DNA of 64,000 nt, taken from assembly GCF_022701175.1 (NCBI RefSeq), contig NZ_CP078088.1, positions 2,046,001 through 2,110,000 on the forward strand, given 5' to 3'. Position 1 is the first letter of the stretch; the number at the start of each line of letters is the position of its first letter. The DNA comes from Allobaculum sp. Allo2 (GTDB lineage: Bacteria; Bacillota_I; Bacilli_A; Erysipelotrichales; Erysipelotrichaceae). Positions 19,104-30,801 of this stretch are shown here, piece by piece. The position numbers and the translations under genes are program-made. The notes below the pieces were generated by a model. It searched no databases and was not told the origin of the DNA. It worked only from the letters and a program-made list of their open reading frames with translations.

Positions 19104-22100
19104 ATGAAATTTTCGAAACGCTGTACCGCCTGGATGCTTGCGGCGGCTTCCTCGGCCAGTCTGCTCTGCTCCCTTTCCAGCTGCTGGCTGCGGGCGATGA
19201 AGAAACCTGGATCGGATCCGCAAATCTGAGCGATACCGAAACGGCTGCACCCGCTAAAGACGATGTACTTCCCAACGCCAACCAGTTCCGCTATCAGAAA
19301 GATGAACTGGCTGCCTTCTGCCACTTTGGACCCAATACGTTCAATGAAATTGAATGGGGCGAAAGCTACGGCAATCGCGCGCCGTCGGATATTTTCCGCC
19401 TGGACCGTGATGTCGATGCGGATAACTTTGTAAAAACGCTCAAGGACGCCGGCTTTAAAAGCTGATCGTCACCGCGAAGCACCATGACGGCTTCTGCATC
19501 TGGAACACCGCCTATTCAACCTATAACTGCGCGACAGCCGGCTACAAAAACGGACAGGGCGATGTGCTCGCCGACCTGTCGGCTGCCTGCACGAAATACG
19601 ACCTCGATATGGGTCTGTACCTCTCGCCATGGGACATTCACGATCCCAGCTACGGCTATAAGGACGCCAACGGCAATCCGACCACGGAAGAAAACGACGT
19701 CCTCGACTACAACGACTACTACAACAATCAGCTCGAAGAAATTCTGGGCAGCGATAAATATGGAAACAACGGCCACTTCGTCGAAGTGTGGATGGACGGC
19801 GCCAAAGGATCTGGCGCCAACGCGCAGGAATACGATTTTCAGCGCTGGTTTGCGACCATCCAGAAAAACGAAGGCGTGGAAGCCGGCTTTGACGCCGACT
19901 GTATGCTCTTTGGGGCGGAATCCTATACGACCGTACGCTGGATCGGCAACGAAAACGGCTACGCCGGCCAGGATACCTGGTCCAAAGTCAATGTCGACCG
20001 CGAGCACAACACGATGAGCGACAACAAGAGCGGCGGCTATTCTCTCGGTTTTGAAAACGGCAACCAGTGGGCCGTTCCGGAAGCCGACGCGCGCATTACC
20101 TCCGGCTGGTTCTGGGGCAACTCCAAGAAAACGCCAAAGAGCCTTGCCGATCTTTCCAATATGTATTTCGGCTCCGTCGGTCATGGCGCTACCCTGCTGC
20201 TGAACATTCCGTTGAACGACAAGGGCGCGCTCGATGAAGCCATTAACACGCGCACGCTGGAATTTGGCCAGATGATCCGCGATTCCTTCGACAACAACCT
20301 GATGCAGGCCGAGGGCGTAACGTTAAAAGCCGACAATGTCCGCGGCAATTCGACCAGCTATTCTCCGGATCTGCTTGTCGATGAAGACGATCAGAGTGTC
20401 TGGTCGACCTGTGACGGTACATCATCGGGTACCTTGCTGATCGATTTTGGCGAAACCCGCGAGATGGACTGCGTCAGCCTGGAAGAAGCCATTCAGTACG
20501 GCCAGCGCATCAATCACTATGAGGTGGAATACCAGAACGCCAGCGGTGACTGGAACACGCTCGAATCCGGCGTAACCGTCGGTCCAAAACGCCTGATCCG
20601 CTCCACGCCCTTTCGTACGCAGAAACTGAAAATCACCGTTTCGACGCCCGATGGAAAAACTCCGGTTCTCAGTGAAATCGGTGCCTATAAGCTCAACGAA
20701 GACATGGAAAAAACGGAGGCGCTCCGACCGGCATGATCGTGACGGATGTCACCAGCCCAAGCGTAACGACTACTGGCAGCTGGAACGCCGAAACCGGCAT
20801 GCAGTATACGAACAACACGAACAAATGGGTCAACGCCGGCAGCGGCGCCACAATGACCTGGACGTTCACCGGAACCAAAGGCTGCATCGTCGGCACCCTC
20901 GATCCCGGACATGGAACCGCCGATGTCGAAGTAGACGGAAAGCCCGCCGTTACGATCAACATGTCCAAGTCTCCGCGTAAAGTCGGCCAGATTCTTTTTG
21001 AAACCGATACGTTAGAACCCGGCACGCACACCGTAAAAATCACGCCGAAAACGAGCGCGACTGGCATCGAAGCCTTCTATTCGATCAACAACGAAAACAA
21101 GGGCATGGTCGGCATCGAACAGGCTGCCTATACGATGGGCGAAAACGAAACGCTTCAGGTTAAGCTCGTCCGCACAGGCGGAACGGCTCCAGTCGATGTG
21201 ACCTTCTCGCCAAACCCGGGTACCGCCATCCAGGATGACTTCAACACCGAACTGATTCATCAGGTGCACTTTGCGCAGGATGAAATGGAAAAGAACGTTA
21301 CCGTGGTTACCCGCCGCAACACGAATAAGACCGGAAACCTGCAGTTCAGCGTTGAACTGACGAGTGCCGATCCCGACATGATTCTCGGCTTCAACTCCAA
21401 AGCCGCGATTACCATTCTCGATACCGAATCGAACTTTGAAAACTATACCGAAGCCAATCCGTTCGTCTTCCCGACCAACGGCAAGCAGGCCACGCTCGAA
21501 GCCGAACACGCCATTCTTACCAACACCGGCGCAGCGGATGAGCAGTGGAAGCTGAACGTTGCGCAGGCCGACTGGGCAAGCAACGGAAAATACGTCGACT
21601 CCTGCAACGAAAACGACTACATCGAAATTCCGTACGTGGCCGAGCAGACGGGCGACTACACCTTTACGCTTTCCTATCGTTCCGGCGCGAACGCCAACGC
21701 AATCGCCTGGTCGGAAGCTAGTGGAAAAATCGCATCCGGTTCCGTTACGGCCGGTGCGGATAGCCCAAGCGCGACCCATACGAAAACTTTTACGCTGACC
21801 GTCCTCAAACCAGGCGCCGGCGTTCTGAAAATTGCAGCTGGGCCAAACAAGGCTCCGCAGATGGATAAATTCGATATCACAGCGCCAGAGATCCTCCTCG
21901 ACAAAACCGTTCTGAAAACCACAATCGACGCGATCCCGGAAGATACATCCGCGTTTGGCGAAGGCGAAGCCGTGCAGGCACTGAATGCCCAGCTGACCAG
22001 CGCTGAAGCCGTATTTGATAATCCGAACAGTCAGGAAGAAATTAATCAGGCCGCCAAAGCACTCAACCAGGCATGGCTTGAAGTTCGTCTGCTTCCCGAC

Positions 22101-22127
22101 GAAACGCTTCTTGCCTCTCTGCACTGA
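19104..22127 (+). CDS. Secreted GH29 alpha-L-fucosidase with carbohydrate-binding modules
   Basis: About 1,008 residues. A signal peptide (TAWMLAAASSASLLCS...) is followed by a GH29 catalytic domain over about residues 50-400: NQFRYQKDELAAFCHFGPNTF, VTAKHHDGFCIWNTAYSTYNC, DMGLYLSPWDIHDPSYG, and FVEVWMDGAKG with the nucleophile-position Asp. An F5/8-type domain follows (WSTCDGTSSGTLLIDFGETREM), then a beta-sandwich region, a CBM6/35-like module (ATLEAEHAILTNTG ... ENDYIEIPYVAEQTGDY) and a helical FIVAR-like C-terminus. No sortase signal is present. Frame breaks at C3 near 19166, A4 near 19456-19459 and G2 near 20716 each need one added base. It releases fucose from host or plant glycans; linkage preference cannot be read. 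Confidence 0.92.
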
Positions 22128-22198
22128 TTTCCAGGCGATCGCCTTTCCGATCTGCCCTGCAGGAAATCCAGAGATACAAATCCCCTTTGAACTCTTGG

Positions 22199-22232
22199 AA
22201 AAGCGTCCAATTCCGGGCGCTTTTCTTTCTTT
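22199..22232 (+). terminator. Terminator of fucosidase gene
   Basis: AAAAGCGTCC (22199-22208) / GGGCGCTTTT (22215-22224) with a 6-nt loop, followed by CTTTCTTT. One mismatch in the stem. Confidence 0.8.
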
Positions 22233-22332
22233 CCTGCTCTCTTTTGGGCATCAGCGGCACTCGCCTTTTTAAGCATTCGTCTTAAAAATTGGTTTGACGA
22301 ACCGCCAAAAACCATAGAAGATGAATAGGAAA

Positions 22333-22346
22333 TGTAAGCGTTTGTA
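22333..22346 (+). promoter_or_regulatory. cre-like site before the GH110 gene
   Basis: TGTAAGCGTTTGTA matches the CcpA cre consensus (TG-N-AARCG-NWWN-CA) at every fixed position but one. It lies 71 nt before the putative -35 box in the 528-nt gap between the two glycosidase genes. Confidence 0.55.
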
Positions 22347-22416
22347 TGAAAATACAGTTTGTTTCCCCGCACAAGCGGCTTCTTTTCGGGCAAAAAGAAA
22401 GTCTCTTCTCCCCAGC

Positions 22417-22445
22417 TTGACACGGTTCACATTCGGGCCTACATA
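22417..22445 (+). promoter_or_regulatory. Putative promoter of the GH110 gene
   Basis: Consensus TTGACA (22417-22422), a 17-nt spacer, then a weak TACATA (22440-22445). This leaves a 200-nt untranslated leader in which I see no clear structure. Confidence 0.5.
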
Positions 22446-22655
22446 TCCATAGTTTCAAGGAAAAACCGTTCACGCTCAATGAACATTCAGATGCTGCACT
22501 GGCTTTTCTGCTTTTTCAAGAGTCAGTCTAGCCTGCCAAAATACAGACGCTGCGCAAATCAGCGTAAACGATCGTCGGCTGTATCCAGCCGGCAAAAAGA
22601 GAAAAATGAAAAAGCAGGCTGTTTTTTGCCTGCAAAGAAAAGAAAGGAAAAACTT

Positions 22656-25600
22656 ATGAAACGACCAGGACGCCTGATGCTTTCGCTCGGGTTATTGAGC
22701 TCTGTAGCCGCCAGTACGGTGCTGCCGTTAAGTGAAAGCCTGATCCTCCCGCTTTACGCCAACGACAGCGATGAAGCGCAGGTCATTCACGCTTCCGATT
22801 TTGGTGCGGATCCAACCGGTACGAAAGACTCGACGCAGGCGATTCAAAAGCACTTGCCGCCGCAAAGAACTGCGGGAAACGTCCGGAAAGCCGGTTACGG
22901 TTTCCTTTGAAAAGGGCGAATACCAGATTTACAGGGACTTTGCGGCGACACGTGAAATTCACACGTCCAATACGAGTTCCACCGACTATCCGACCAAGAC
23001 AATCGGCATTCTCATTGAAGATCAGCAGGATCTGACTCTCGAGGGCAACGGATCGCTTTTCATGATGCACGGCAACATGATGGCTCTTGCGGTCACTCAT
23101 TCCAAAAACATTACCCTGCATGACTTCTCCTGGGATTTTGCGGTACCAACCACATCCGAAATGACCGTTTCGCGCATGTACAGCGAAAACGGCAAGGATG
23201 TCACGGAATTTTACGTTCCCAAGTGCTTCCCGTATCAGATCGACGGAACCACGTTCCGCTGGACGAGCGAACCCTCTCCCTATACCGGAAAGACGTACTG
23301 GACGAAAACCGGCATTCACGAAAATACGTACGCGATTTCCGCGACCGACGCGACTGGCGAATTTACCCGCCGCTTTGGCACGAATGCCGAAAACCCGTTC
23401 AATAACGTAACCTCGATTACGCCGGTGGAAGGAACCGACGGAACCATTCTGAAATTCGTCTATAACTCTTCCCGTCCGTCCATGCAGAAAGTCGGCATGA
23501 CCCTGCAGTTCAACTCCGCTGCGGTTCGTGAAACCGCCGGTGCCCTGATCTGGGAATCCGAAAACGTTACCGCGCGCAAAGTGCATGTCCATTACATGCA
23601 CGGGTTTGGCTGGCTGCTCCAGATGGCCAAAGACGTCTATTTCTATGAATGTTCCATGGAACCCAGAGCCAATTCCGGTCATATCGTCGCGAGCTACGCG
23701 GACGGCATTCACGCTTCCGGTGCCGCCGGCAAGCTCGTCATTGAAAACTGCCGGTTTGCGGCTTTGCACGATGATCCGATCAACATTCACGGAACCTTCA
23801 CCCGCGTTGAGCAGAAACTGGACGACCACAGGCTCCAGCTCAAGTACATTCATGCCCAGCAGGGCGGCTTTCCGCAGTTTCATGTCGGCGACCAGGTTCA
23901 ATTCTTCTCTCGCGACCTGCTTCAGTCGGCGGATAACGAAACGGTCTATACCGTTAAAAACGTCATCTCCAATCCAGGCGAAGACGGCAACGATCTCAAG
24001 ACGATGGTCATTGAATTTGATGAAGAACTGCCTTCCTATCTGACCGATAAGATCGGATCCGAACCGAAATACGTTGCGGAAAACATTACGTACACCCCGG
24101 AAGTCACGATCCGAAACAATACGTTCCGCGACCTGGCAGCCCGTGCCATTTTGTGCACGACGCGCAAGAAAACGCTGATCGAAAACAACACGTTCTACAA
24201 CACGTCGATGGCTACGATCTTCCTGTCCAACGACTCCGATCAGTGGTATGAATCCGGTCCGATCCGCGACATGACCATTCGAAACAACACGTTCTACATT
24301 AAGGATTCCGGCGAACGCGGCTGGGAATACCGTTCCGCAATCTATATTCATCCGGTAACCAAAAACGGCGGACTGCCGGGCTATGAAAATCCAATTCATA
24401 AAAACATCACGATCGAAGGCAATACGTTCCACATGGATTCCGATACCGTCGTGAAAGCCGAAAGCGTTGAAAATCTGACGATTCGAAACAACACGATTTT
24501 GCGAACCAACCCGGATCTTGCCTTCACAATCGGCGACCTCAGCAAGCACATCCGTCTTGCTGCCGGAGCCAGCACGCAGTCATCCGTCACGCTTAGCGGA
24601 TCTTCCCGCACGGGCAATACGGAAAACATGTACGAGTTCGCCAAGTCGAAAAACGTAGTCATCGACTCGAATACGTACGACAACGGCCAGAAACTGTACG
24701 CCTATCGCGACAACACCCCGGAAGATCAGATTCACATTACCAACGATGCGGTTACGCTGACGACGTCCAAACCCGGAGCAGCTTCAGCTTCTGCAGGCGC
24801 CATTCATTATCTGTCCGCCGATCCCGCGATCGCTTCCGTGGATGATTCTGGAAACATCACCGGCGTATCCGCTGGTACGACTCAGGTATACGCCTGGACA
24901 AAATGGGATCATTCGCTGCTCTATTCCGATCCGATCGAAGTGACAATTTCGGAAAGCACGACCGGTTCTGCCGTCACGATCGATCAGAAGGACAACACCG
25001 TAGTCGGCGCTGCATCGAACTTTACGGCTAAGACACCGGAAGGCGAAACCGTCACCTGGTCGGTTACGGCACTCGATGGAACTGCCACGGATCAGGCCTC
25101 GATCACAAGCGCAGGCGAGCTTAACGCCCAGAGCGGCATTTACAAAGTCATCGCCTCCAGCGCTTCCGGTTCGGATTCGCGCATCGTTCTGGTAAACACC
25201 GGAAAATCCGCCTCCCTTACTCCGGGCATCTCCGTAACGAATTCGAATACGAATCTCACTTTGAACGAAACCGAAGCGACGATCGCACTCGAAAAGGGCG
25301 ACTTGTATGAGGAAAACAACTCGGTTAAAAACCTGATTCTTTACGATATCCCCGCAGACACGGAAAATTTTGCAACTTCCGTTCATGTCACCGGTCTTCC
25401 GATTCGGGAAAGCGGACAGTGGGATACCGCAAGCTTCCTCGTCTTTGGTGACGCGGACAACTACCTCTCGCTTGGCAAGAAGTCCCATTACGACGGCATT
25501 GCGACCGTCTCGGAAACCGGCGGCAGCGCAACCGAGCTTGGAGACAATGCCGCACAGAACGCCCTTTCCGATGCCTGGCTGGCTTTTGTCAAGGAAGGAA

Positions 25601-28162
25601 ACACTGTACACACGTACTGGAGCGCAGACGGCAAGACGTACACTTCCGTTCGCGATCTTTCCGCTACGATGTTAACGGGCAAAAGCGTACGCATCGGCTT
25701 TGCGGGCTGGCATACAAATCCCCGCGGCAAAACTGTTACTTTCAAGGACTTCCGCTTCAAAGCCAATACAACAACTCTCAGCGATCTGAATGAGGAGACC
25801 TCCGTTTCCTTTGAACATGGAAATGCCGCGACACCTGTTCTTTCTAACGTACAGCTTTCGGCAGAAACTGCAGAAGCCGGCAGTCCAGTAAGCGTAAGCT
25901 ATGACGCGACCAATCCGGATGGCGGACAGAGCAGCGCGCAGGTTCTCTGGACGCTCAAAAACGACGAAGGCAAGATTCTCTCGCAAACGCTCTGCGACAG
26001 TACGACGTATACGCCTGCACAGCCTGGCAAACTTACTGCGACCGTTTACCTGACGTCGGCCTGGGGCATTCCCGCAGAGCCGAAAGCGACAGCCGAATGT
26101 TCCGTTACGACGCCGGCTTCCTCTTCCATCCGCTCCATTCAGGTCAATGGTCAAACCGTCTGGACCGCTTCGGGCACTGCTCCGGATTCGGCATCGATTG
26201 CGCTTCCGGCCATCGGCGAAAAAGCCGAAATCCGCGTCGAAGGCGCCGCTTCCGGATGGAAACTGGATGGTACAGCACAGACGACCGCTTCGGCCGTTCT
26301 CAGTCTCTCCGGCAAAACCGAGTGGACAATTGCCAATGCGGATGGTTCTACGCCGGTAACGCTGAACATTGAACAGGCCAAAGACAGCCGCTGTGCCATT
26401 AAGGATCTGAAGGTCAATGATGAAGCCTTCAGCGCCAACAGCGTCATGACCTGGACAGGGTCCAATACGATGACGATCTCGGCTGCAAGCGACGATACAG
26501 CTTCCCTTTCGCTGTACAGCGCCCTCAATCCGGCTGCGCTCGCAACGGCACAAGCGGGCCAAACTCTCTCGGCCAGCGTTACGCTCAAAACCGGCATGAA
26601 CTCCTTTATCGTGGCCAGCCATGCCGAAGACGGCATCAACCTGGACAAGAAACTTGTTCATATTCTTTACGCACCCGATACGACTGCACAGGTAACGTCC
26701 GTGAAACTGGGCGATGCCGTTCTTTCCAAAGAAGAACCGAATGTCGTTTCCGATGAAAGCACAGCGGTACTGAGCGCCGCGTATATGGGCGCAGGCCGTC
26801 AGGCGTATCTCAACGGAAAAGAACTCGCCTTCGATGCGCAGGGTCATTCGCTGCTTGGCGAGATCAAGCCGGGCGTCAATGAGCTGATCGTCAAAGTGCT
26901 TGCCGCTGACGGCATTTCCAGAGCCGTGGAAAGGTATACACTGTACGCCGCCGATCCCGCTAACGCCGATCTGTACGCGCTGAGCGTGGACGGCAAAACC
27001 GTCTCTGATCCAATGGCCGAAACGTATGCCCAGACGATTTCCAAATCGAACTTTGAAGTCCGTGCGCAGGCGATGGATCCCGATGCGACCGTCATTCTCG
27101 ATGACGGAGTAAGCCGTATAATCGGTACCGGATCAGCAAGTCTGAACGTTTCTCTCTTTGAAAACAGCCATCAGGTCAAAGTGTTCGTGCTTTCCAAAGA
27201 CGGAACCGAAAGTCATTCTTCAACGATGGACTTTGAAATGGCCGCCTATCTGTCCGATCTGACCTGGTCCGAAAATTCGACCGTCGGCTACGACACGATT
27301 CAAAAGGACAAGGCTTCAAGCGGAGCTGCCATTACCCTTTGCGATGAAGAGCAGAACGGCAGAAAATACGAAAAAGGCATCGGATCGCACGTCAACACAA
27401 ACATCATCTTCAGTATCCCGGCCAATACGTATTCCGCACTCAGGGAGCCGTCGGCGTCGACTACACGAAGCACAATTCGATTTACGCCAATATCACCTTT
27501 AAGATTCTTACCGGCTCGAAGGAAGCCTTCAATTCGGGTTCCATGACCGGTACCACACCGCTTAAAGAATTCAGCGTACCGCTCGATGGCGTTACCCAGA
27601 TCACACTCAATGCCACGCAGCCGTCCAACAACTGGGACGGTCACGCGGACTTTGCGGACTGCAAGCTCGAAATGACCATGCCGCAGATGCAGGCAACGAA
27701 CCTCGATCTCACTATGCTCACCGCAGAAATCGAAACCTTTCCAAACGTTCGCCTCGATTCGGTCGACGCGGCGAAGAAAGCCGCCTGGATCACCGCAATT
27801 GAAACCGGATCCGCGCTGAAAAAGATGTACTGAGCAATGCCCAGAACACCGTAACCCAGCTGCAGATCGACAATGCGGCCGCAGCCATCCGCAATGCGCG
27901 TCTGGCCATGCTCGGCGAAACGCCGGCTGTCCTGGACTACACTCAGCTCAATCTGCTGATCAAAACGGCTGAAACGATTGATCTGAATGAAGTAACGGAT
28001 GCATCCAAAGGCACGTTCGCGCAGGATCTTGCCAGTGCTAAAGCCCTTGTCAACAAGGCGCTCGATCAGGCGCACATCAACGCGCAGGCCAAAGCCCTTC
28101 ATGCGTCCCTGCTTGCCCTTCGCTTTACACCCGACTCCAAAAAGCTGGACGGCCTGAAGTAA
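22656..28162 (+). CDS. Very large secreted GH110 alpha-1,3-galactosidase, multidomain
   Basis: About 1,836 residues. Signal peptide (RLMLSLGLLSSVAASTVLPL), then a right-handed beta-helix catalytic domain of GH110, the family that removes alpha-1,3-galactose such as blood-group B antigen. Signs are ASDFGADPTGTKDSTQAI, WDFAVPTTSE, HYMHGFGWLLQMAKDVYF, SYADGIHASG, CRFAALHDDPINIHGTF and repeated IRNNTF/ENNTFY rungs. Next come Big_2-like Ig domains (PAIASVDDSGNITGVSAGTT), a laminin/DUF1349-like domain (GQWDTASFLVFGDADNYLSLG), several Ig-like units, an NPCBM module (LSDLTWSENSTVGYDTIQKD, KGIGSHVNTNI) and FIVAR-like helices. Frame breaks near 22847, 22865, 27434 and 27822, each needing one added base. 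AAAGGA precedes the ATG. Confidence 0.88.
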
Positions 28163-28268
28163 GCCGATTGAAACCAGATAAAGCTGATGACTGGATCGCA
28201 GATCCCTGCGTCCCAGACCTGTCTTTTTCTGATGGCGAAGTAAAGTCTCCATTCGGAACAAAAAATGA

Positions 28269-28316
28269 AGCAGAGTCCATGCCTCTTGGAATTATCCAAG
28301 GCGGACTCTGCTTTTC
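28269..28316 (+). terminator. Terminator of the GH110 gene
   Basis: AGCAGAGTCC (28269-28278) / GGACTCTGCT (28303-28312), perfect 10-bp stem with an inner CCTTGG-like stem, then TTTTC. The rest of the 320-nt gap to the next gene holds that gene's unassigned promoter. Confidence 0.9.
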
Positions 28317-28486
28317 TTATGCGATCGTTTCTTTACAGCTGAAAAACACATCATGAGGATGGCGATATTTTCCCGCCAGAGGAAAGACGAATTGACATTC
28401 AAACCCGCTTATCTTTCTCTTTCGTTATGGAAGAAGACTCTCTTTTGGATAGTGATAGGATAGGAAAAATATTGTGGAGAAGCTAT

Positions 28487-29426
28487 GAGAAATTACTGGA
28501 AAATTCTTTCGATTGTCCTGATCGTGCTGATCGTCCTTGGCCTTGTGCTTGCGATGAGCTTTAAATGGCTGCAGACGCGCCGTGCCGTTCCTGCAGACTA
28601 TTCAAGCACAGGTCGAAGGCGTCATTGAATCCAAATACATGAAAAATGGCCCGTATGCGGTGAAAAAGCAGGAAGATCACGCCCTGCAGAACTTTTCAAA
28701 ATACGAAATTTTCTATCCCGCAGAACTGGAAACGAGCGATCGTACCTGGCCGGTTGTCGTTCTTTGTAACGGGACGGGCGTACCGCTTTCCCGTTATGCG
28801 GCGATCGCGCAACATTACGCCTCCTGGGGATTTATCGTCATCGGCAGCGAAGAAGCGTATTCGTGGAATGGATGTAGCGCTGAAATGGCCCTGCGTCATC
28901 TGGAGCGGCTGGACGAAAACGAAAAGATCGGCGATCAGAACAGCGTCTTTTATCACAAAGTCGATTTCGACCGGATCGGCGCGGTCGGTCATTCCCAGGG
29001 CGGTGTCGGCGCCATGAATGCGGCGAGCGTTCAGCCTCATCATGACGTTTTCAAAACGATCGTCGCGCTTTCGCCGACCAATCTGGAACTGGCGGAAAAT
29101 CTCGAATGGGCGTACGATCCATCTCTGGTTCCTATTCCGACTCTGCTCATCAGCGGTGCAGGCGGAGGCGATGATCCTGTCGTAAACAAGGAGCAGCTTG
29201 AAGAAATTTATGCAAAACTTCCCGGACAGAAAGTCATGATGCGCCGTGTCGATACGCCGCACGGGGACATCCTGTATAAAGCGGACGGATACGTCACCGC
29301 CTGGCTGATGGCGCAGCTGCAGGACGATCTGGACGCCGCAAAGGCGTTTGCCGGGGAAAAACGGAAATTCTTTCGAATTCTCTCTATCAGGATCAGAAAC
29401 TGGACATGGAAAAGGCTGCACAGTAA
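28487..29426 (+). CDS. Membrane-anchored alpha/beta hydrolase
   Basis: About 313 residues. One N-terminal membrane helix (ILSIVLIVLIVLGLVLAM), then an alpha/beta-hydrolase fold of the chlorophyllase/PAF-acetylhydrolase-like type: oxyanion region VVVLCNGTGVPLSRYAAIAQHYASWGF, nucleophile elbow GHSQGG, acid region LISGAGGGDDPVV, and late His in VDTPHGDILY. Likely an extracytoplasmic esterase or lipase; the substrate is unknown. ATG 28487 follows GGAGAAGCT. Two frame breaks: near 28560-28575, where the frame moves by a net one base removed or two added, and at A5 near 29360-29364, where a sixth A gives EKTEILSNSLYQDQ and a stop at 29426. Confidence 0.75.
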
Positions 29427-29517
29427 AAAAGCCGTCCGGTTGCGATACAGAAATCGCCCTCTCTGAAACTTTGGATCGAACGATTTCACACCACGAAAAA
29501 GACGATAAACGCACGAA

Positions 29518-29543
29518 GGAAGCCCAGAAGGACTTCCCTTTTT
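29518..29543 (+). terminator. Terminator of the hydrolase gene
   Basis: GGAAG (29518-29522) / CTTCC (29533-29537) with a 10-nt loop that can extend the stem, then TTTTT. The hairpin also lies at the 3' side of the convergent corA gene. Confidence 0.6.
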
Positions 29544-29572
29544 AACGGCATAAATTCATGAAAATGCCGGAC

Positions 29573-30514
29573 TCATTTATAGCTGGAATTGTGACGGAAA
29601 TAGAGCCACGCAAACAGGCAGAGAAGAATCGAAATGAGCAGCGGTACCCAGGCCATCGGCCAGGGCAGGCCTGTAACATTCATGCCGTAAAAGCCGTAGA
29701 CCATATTCGGGATGGACAGGACGAGCGTGATCACGGTCAGCCGCTTCATGATGATGTTCATGTTGTTGTTGATGACGTTGGTAAAGCCGTCCGCGCTGCG
29801 ATCCATGACATCCGAGTAAATCTCGCACATTTCAATGCCCTGCTTAACCTCGATCAGAACATCATCGAGAAGGCCGCGATCGGATTCATACATCGGAATC
29901 TGTCGCGATCGAAGAATGCGCCGCAGCGTCTGCTCGAGCGCTTTTAAGGATGTCGAAAAATAGATCAGACTCTTTTCAAGAACGAGCATGTCGATCAGAT
30001 TCGAATTACTCATGTGCTTATACAGCTTCTGTTCCGTCTGGTTGCTGAAGCGGTCGATCAGACGCAGCGCGCTTAAATACTCCTGTGAAATCAGAAGGAT
30101 GAGCTGCAGAAGAAACCGCGTTTTATAACGGGTATCGAGATCTTTCACCTTTCCCTGAATCAGGGATTCAATCGTCGAGTTTTCCCGCGTCGAAATCGTC
30201 ATGATCATTTTGTCGAGCAGGACGACGCCCATCGGCAGCGTGATATACGTTTCAATGCTTTTGCGTGTCGTCTGATCCTTTTCGGGATAGTCAATAATGA
30301 CCAGCGTCTGATTGTCGTCTTCAGAACGGTCGATATAGGACGATTCTTCTTCATCTAAAGCCGCGCGCAAAAACTCCGGAAGAATAAGGAACTCATCCAG
30401 AAGGCGCTGTTTTTCTACTTGAGTCGGGCTCACTACGCTGATCCAGCATCCGCGAACCGGCTGATCGATTTCTTCCAGCGTTCCGGATCCTGACGTTTTA
30501 AAATACTGAATCAT
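29573..30514 (-). CDS. corA: CorA-family magnesium/divalent cation transporter
   Basis: 313 residues, full length and unbroken. A cytosolic N-terminal domain (residues 1-250, with the long stalk helix LRLIDRFSNQTEQKLYKHMSNS and LEKSLIYFSTSLKALEQTL) is followed by two C-terminal membrane helices. The signature YGMN at the end of the first helix (SIPNMVYGFYGMNV) forms the pore selectivity loop. The loop FYGMNVTGLPWPMAW and the second helix (VPLLISILLCLFAWLYF) are typical of the Firmicute branch. It transports Mg2+ as a homopentamer. The ribosome site upstream of 30514 is weak (GAGATGAGAAA). Confidence 0.93.
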   Translation of the reverse strand: MIQYFKTSGSGTLEEIDQPVRGCWISVVSPTQVEKQRLLDEFLILPEFLRAALDEEESSYIDRSEDDNQTLVIIDYPEKDQTTRKSIETYITLPMGVVLLDKMIMTISTRENSTIESLIQGKVKDLDTRYKTRFLLQLILLISQEYLSALRLIDRFSNQTEQKLYKHMSNSNLIDMLVLEKSLIYFSTSLKALEQTLRRILRSRQIPMYESDRGLLDDVLIEVKQGIEMCEIYSDVMDRSADGFTNVINNNMNIIMKRLTVITLVLSIPNMVYGFYGMNVTGLPWPMAWVPLLISILLCLFAWLYFRHNSSYK

Positions 30515-30711
30515 TTTCTCATCTCGCTTCTTTCTTATCCCCTATACAAAGCCGCAGTACGAACCTGCAAATGATTACGCTCTGTTCTTTTATCTTAGCG
30601 AGAGGAATTCGTATACTCGTTTTCAACACTCAGAAATCCGAATTCCGGAAGGTTTTCAAAACGCGGCTCAGGTACCGTACACGAGTCGGACTGGCTGTTC
30701 TTTCCAGAATG

Positions 30712-30746
30712 AAAACGAGCCCGGACCGACTGGGTCTGAGCTCGCT
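30712..30746. terminator. Terminator of the protease gene
   Basis: CGAGC (30716-30720) / GCTCG (30740-30744) with an inner GACC/GGTC stem. A T run follows on the minus strand (30712-30715), and the plus strand also has TTTTT, so it may work both ways. Confidence 0.65.
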
Positions 30747-30801
30747 GTTTTTCGGGTGGAAAGCAGGAATCTTCCGAAAAGAACGGAAATTCTGGGAAAG
30801 C

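Noticed and set aside
22783-24549. Long open frame of 588 codons antisense to the GH110 gene
   Set aside because: Arises from the codon bias of the true gene on the other strand; no ribosome site and no recognisable motifs. Similar long antisense frames at 35246-36565, 43877-45829 and 57170-58774 were dropped for the same reason.
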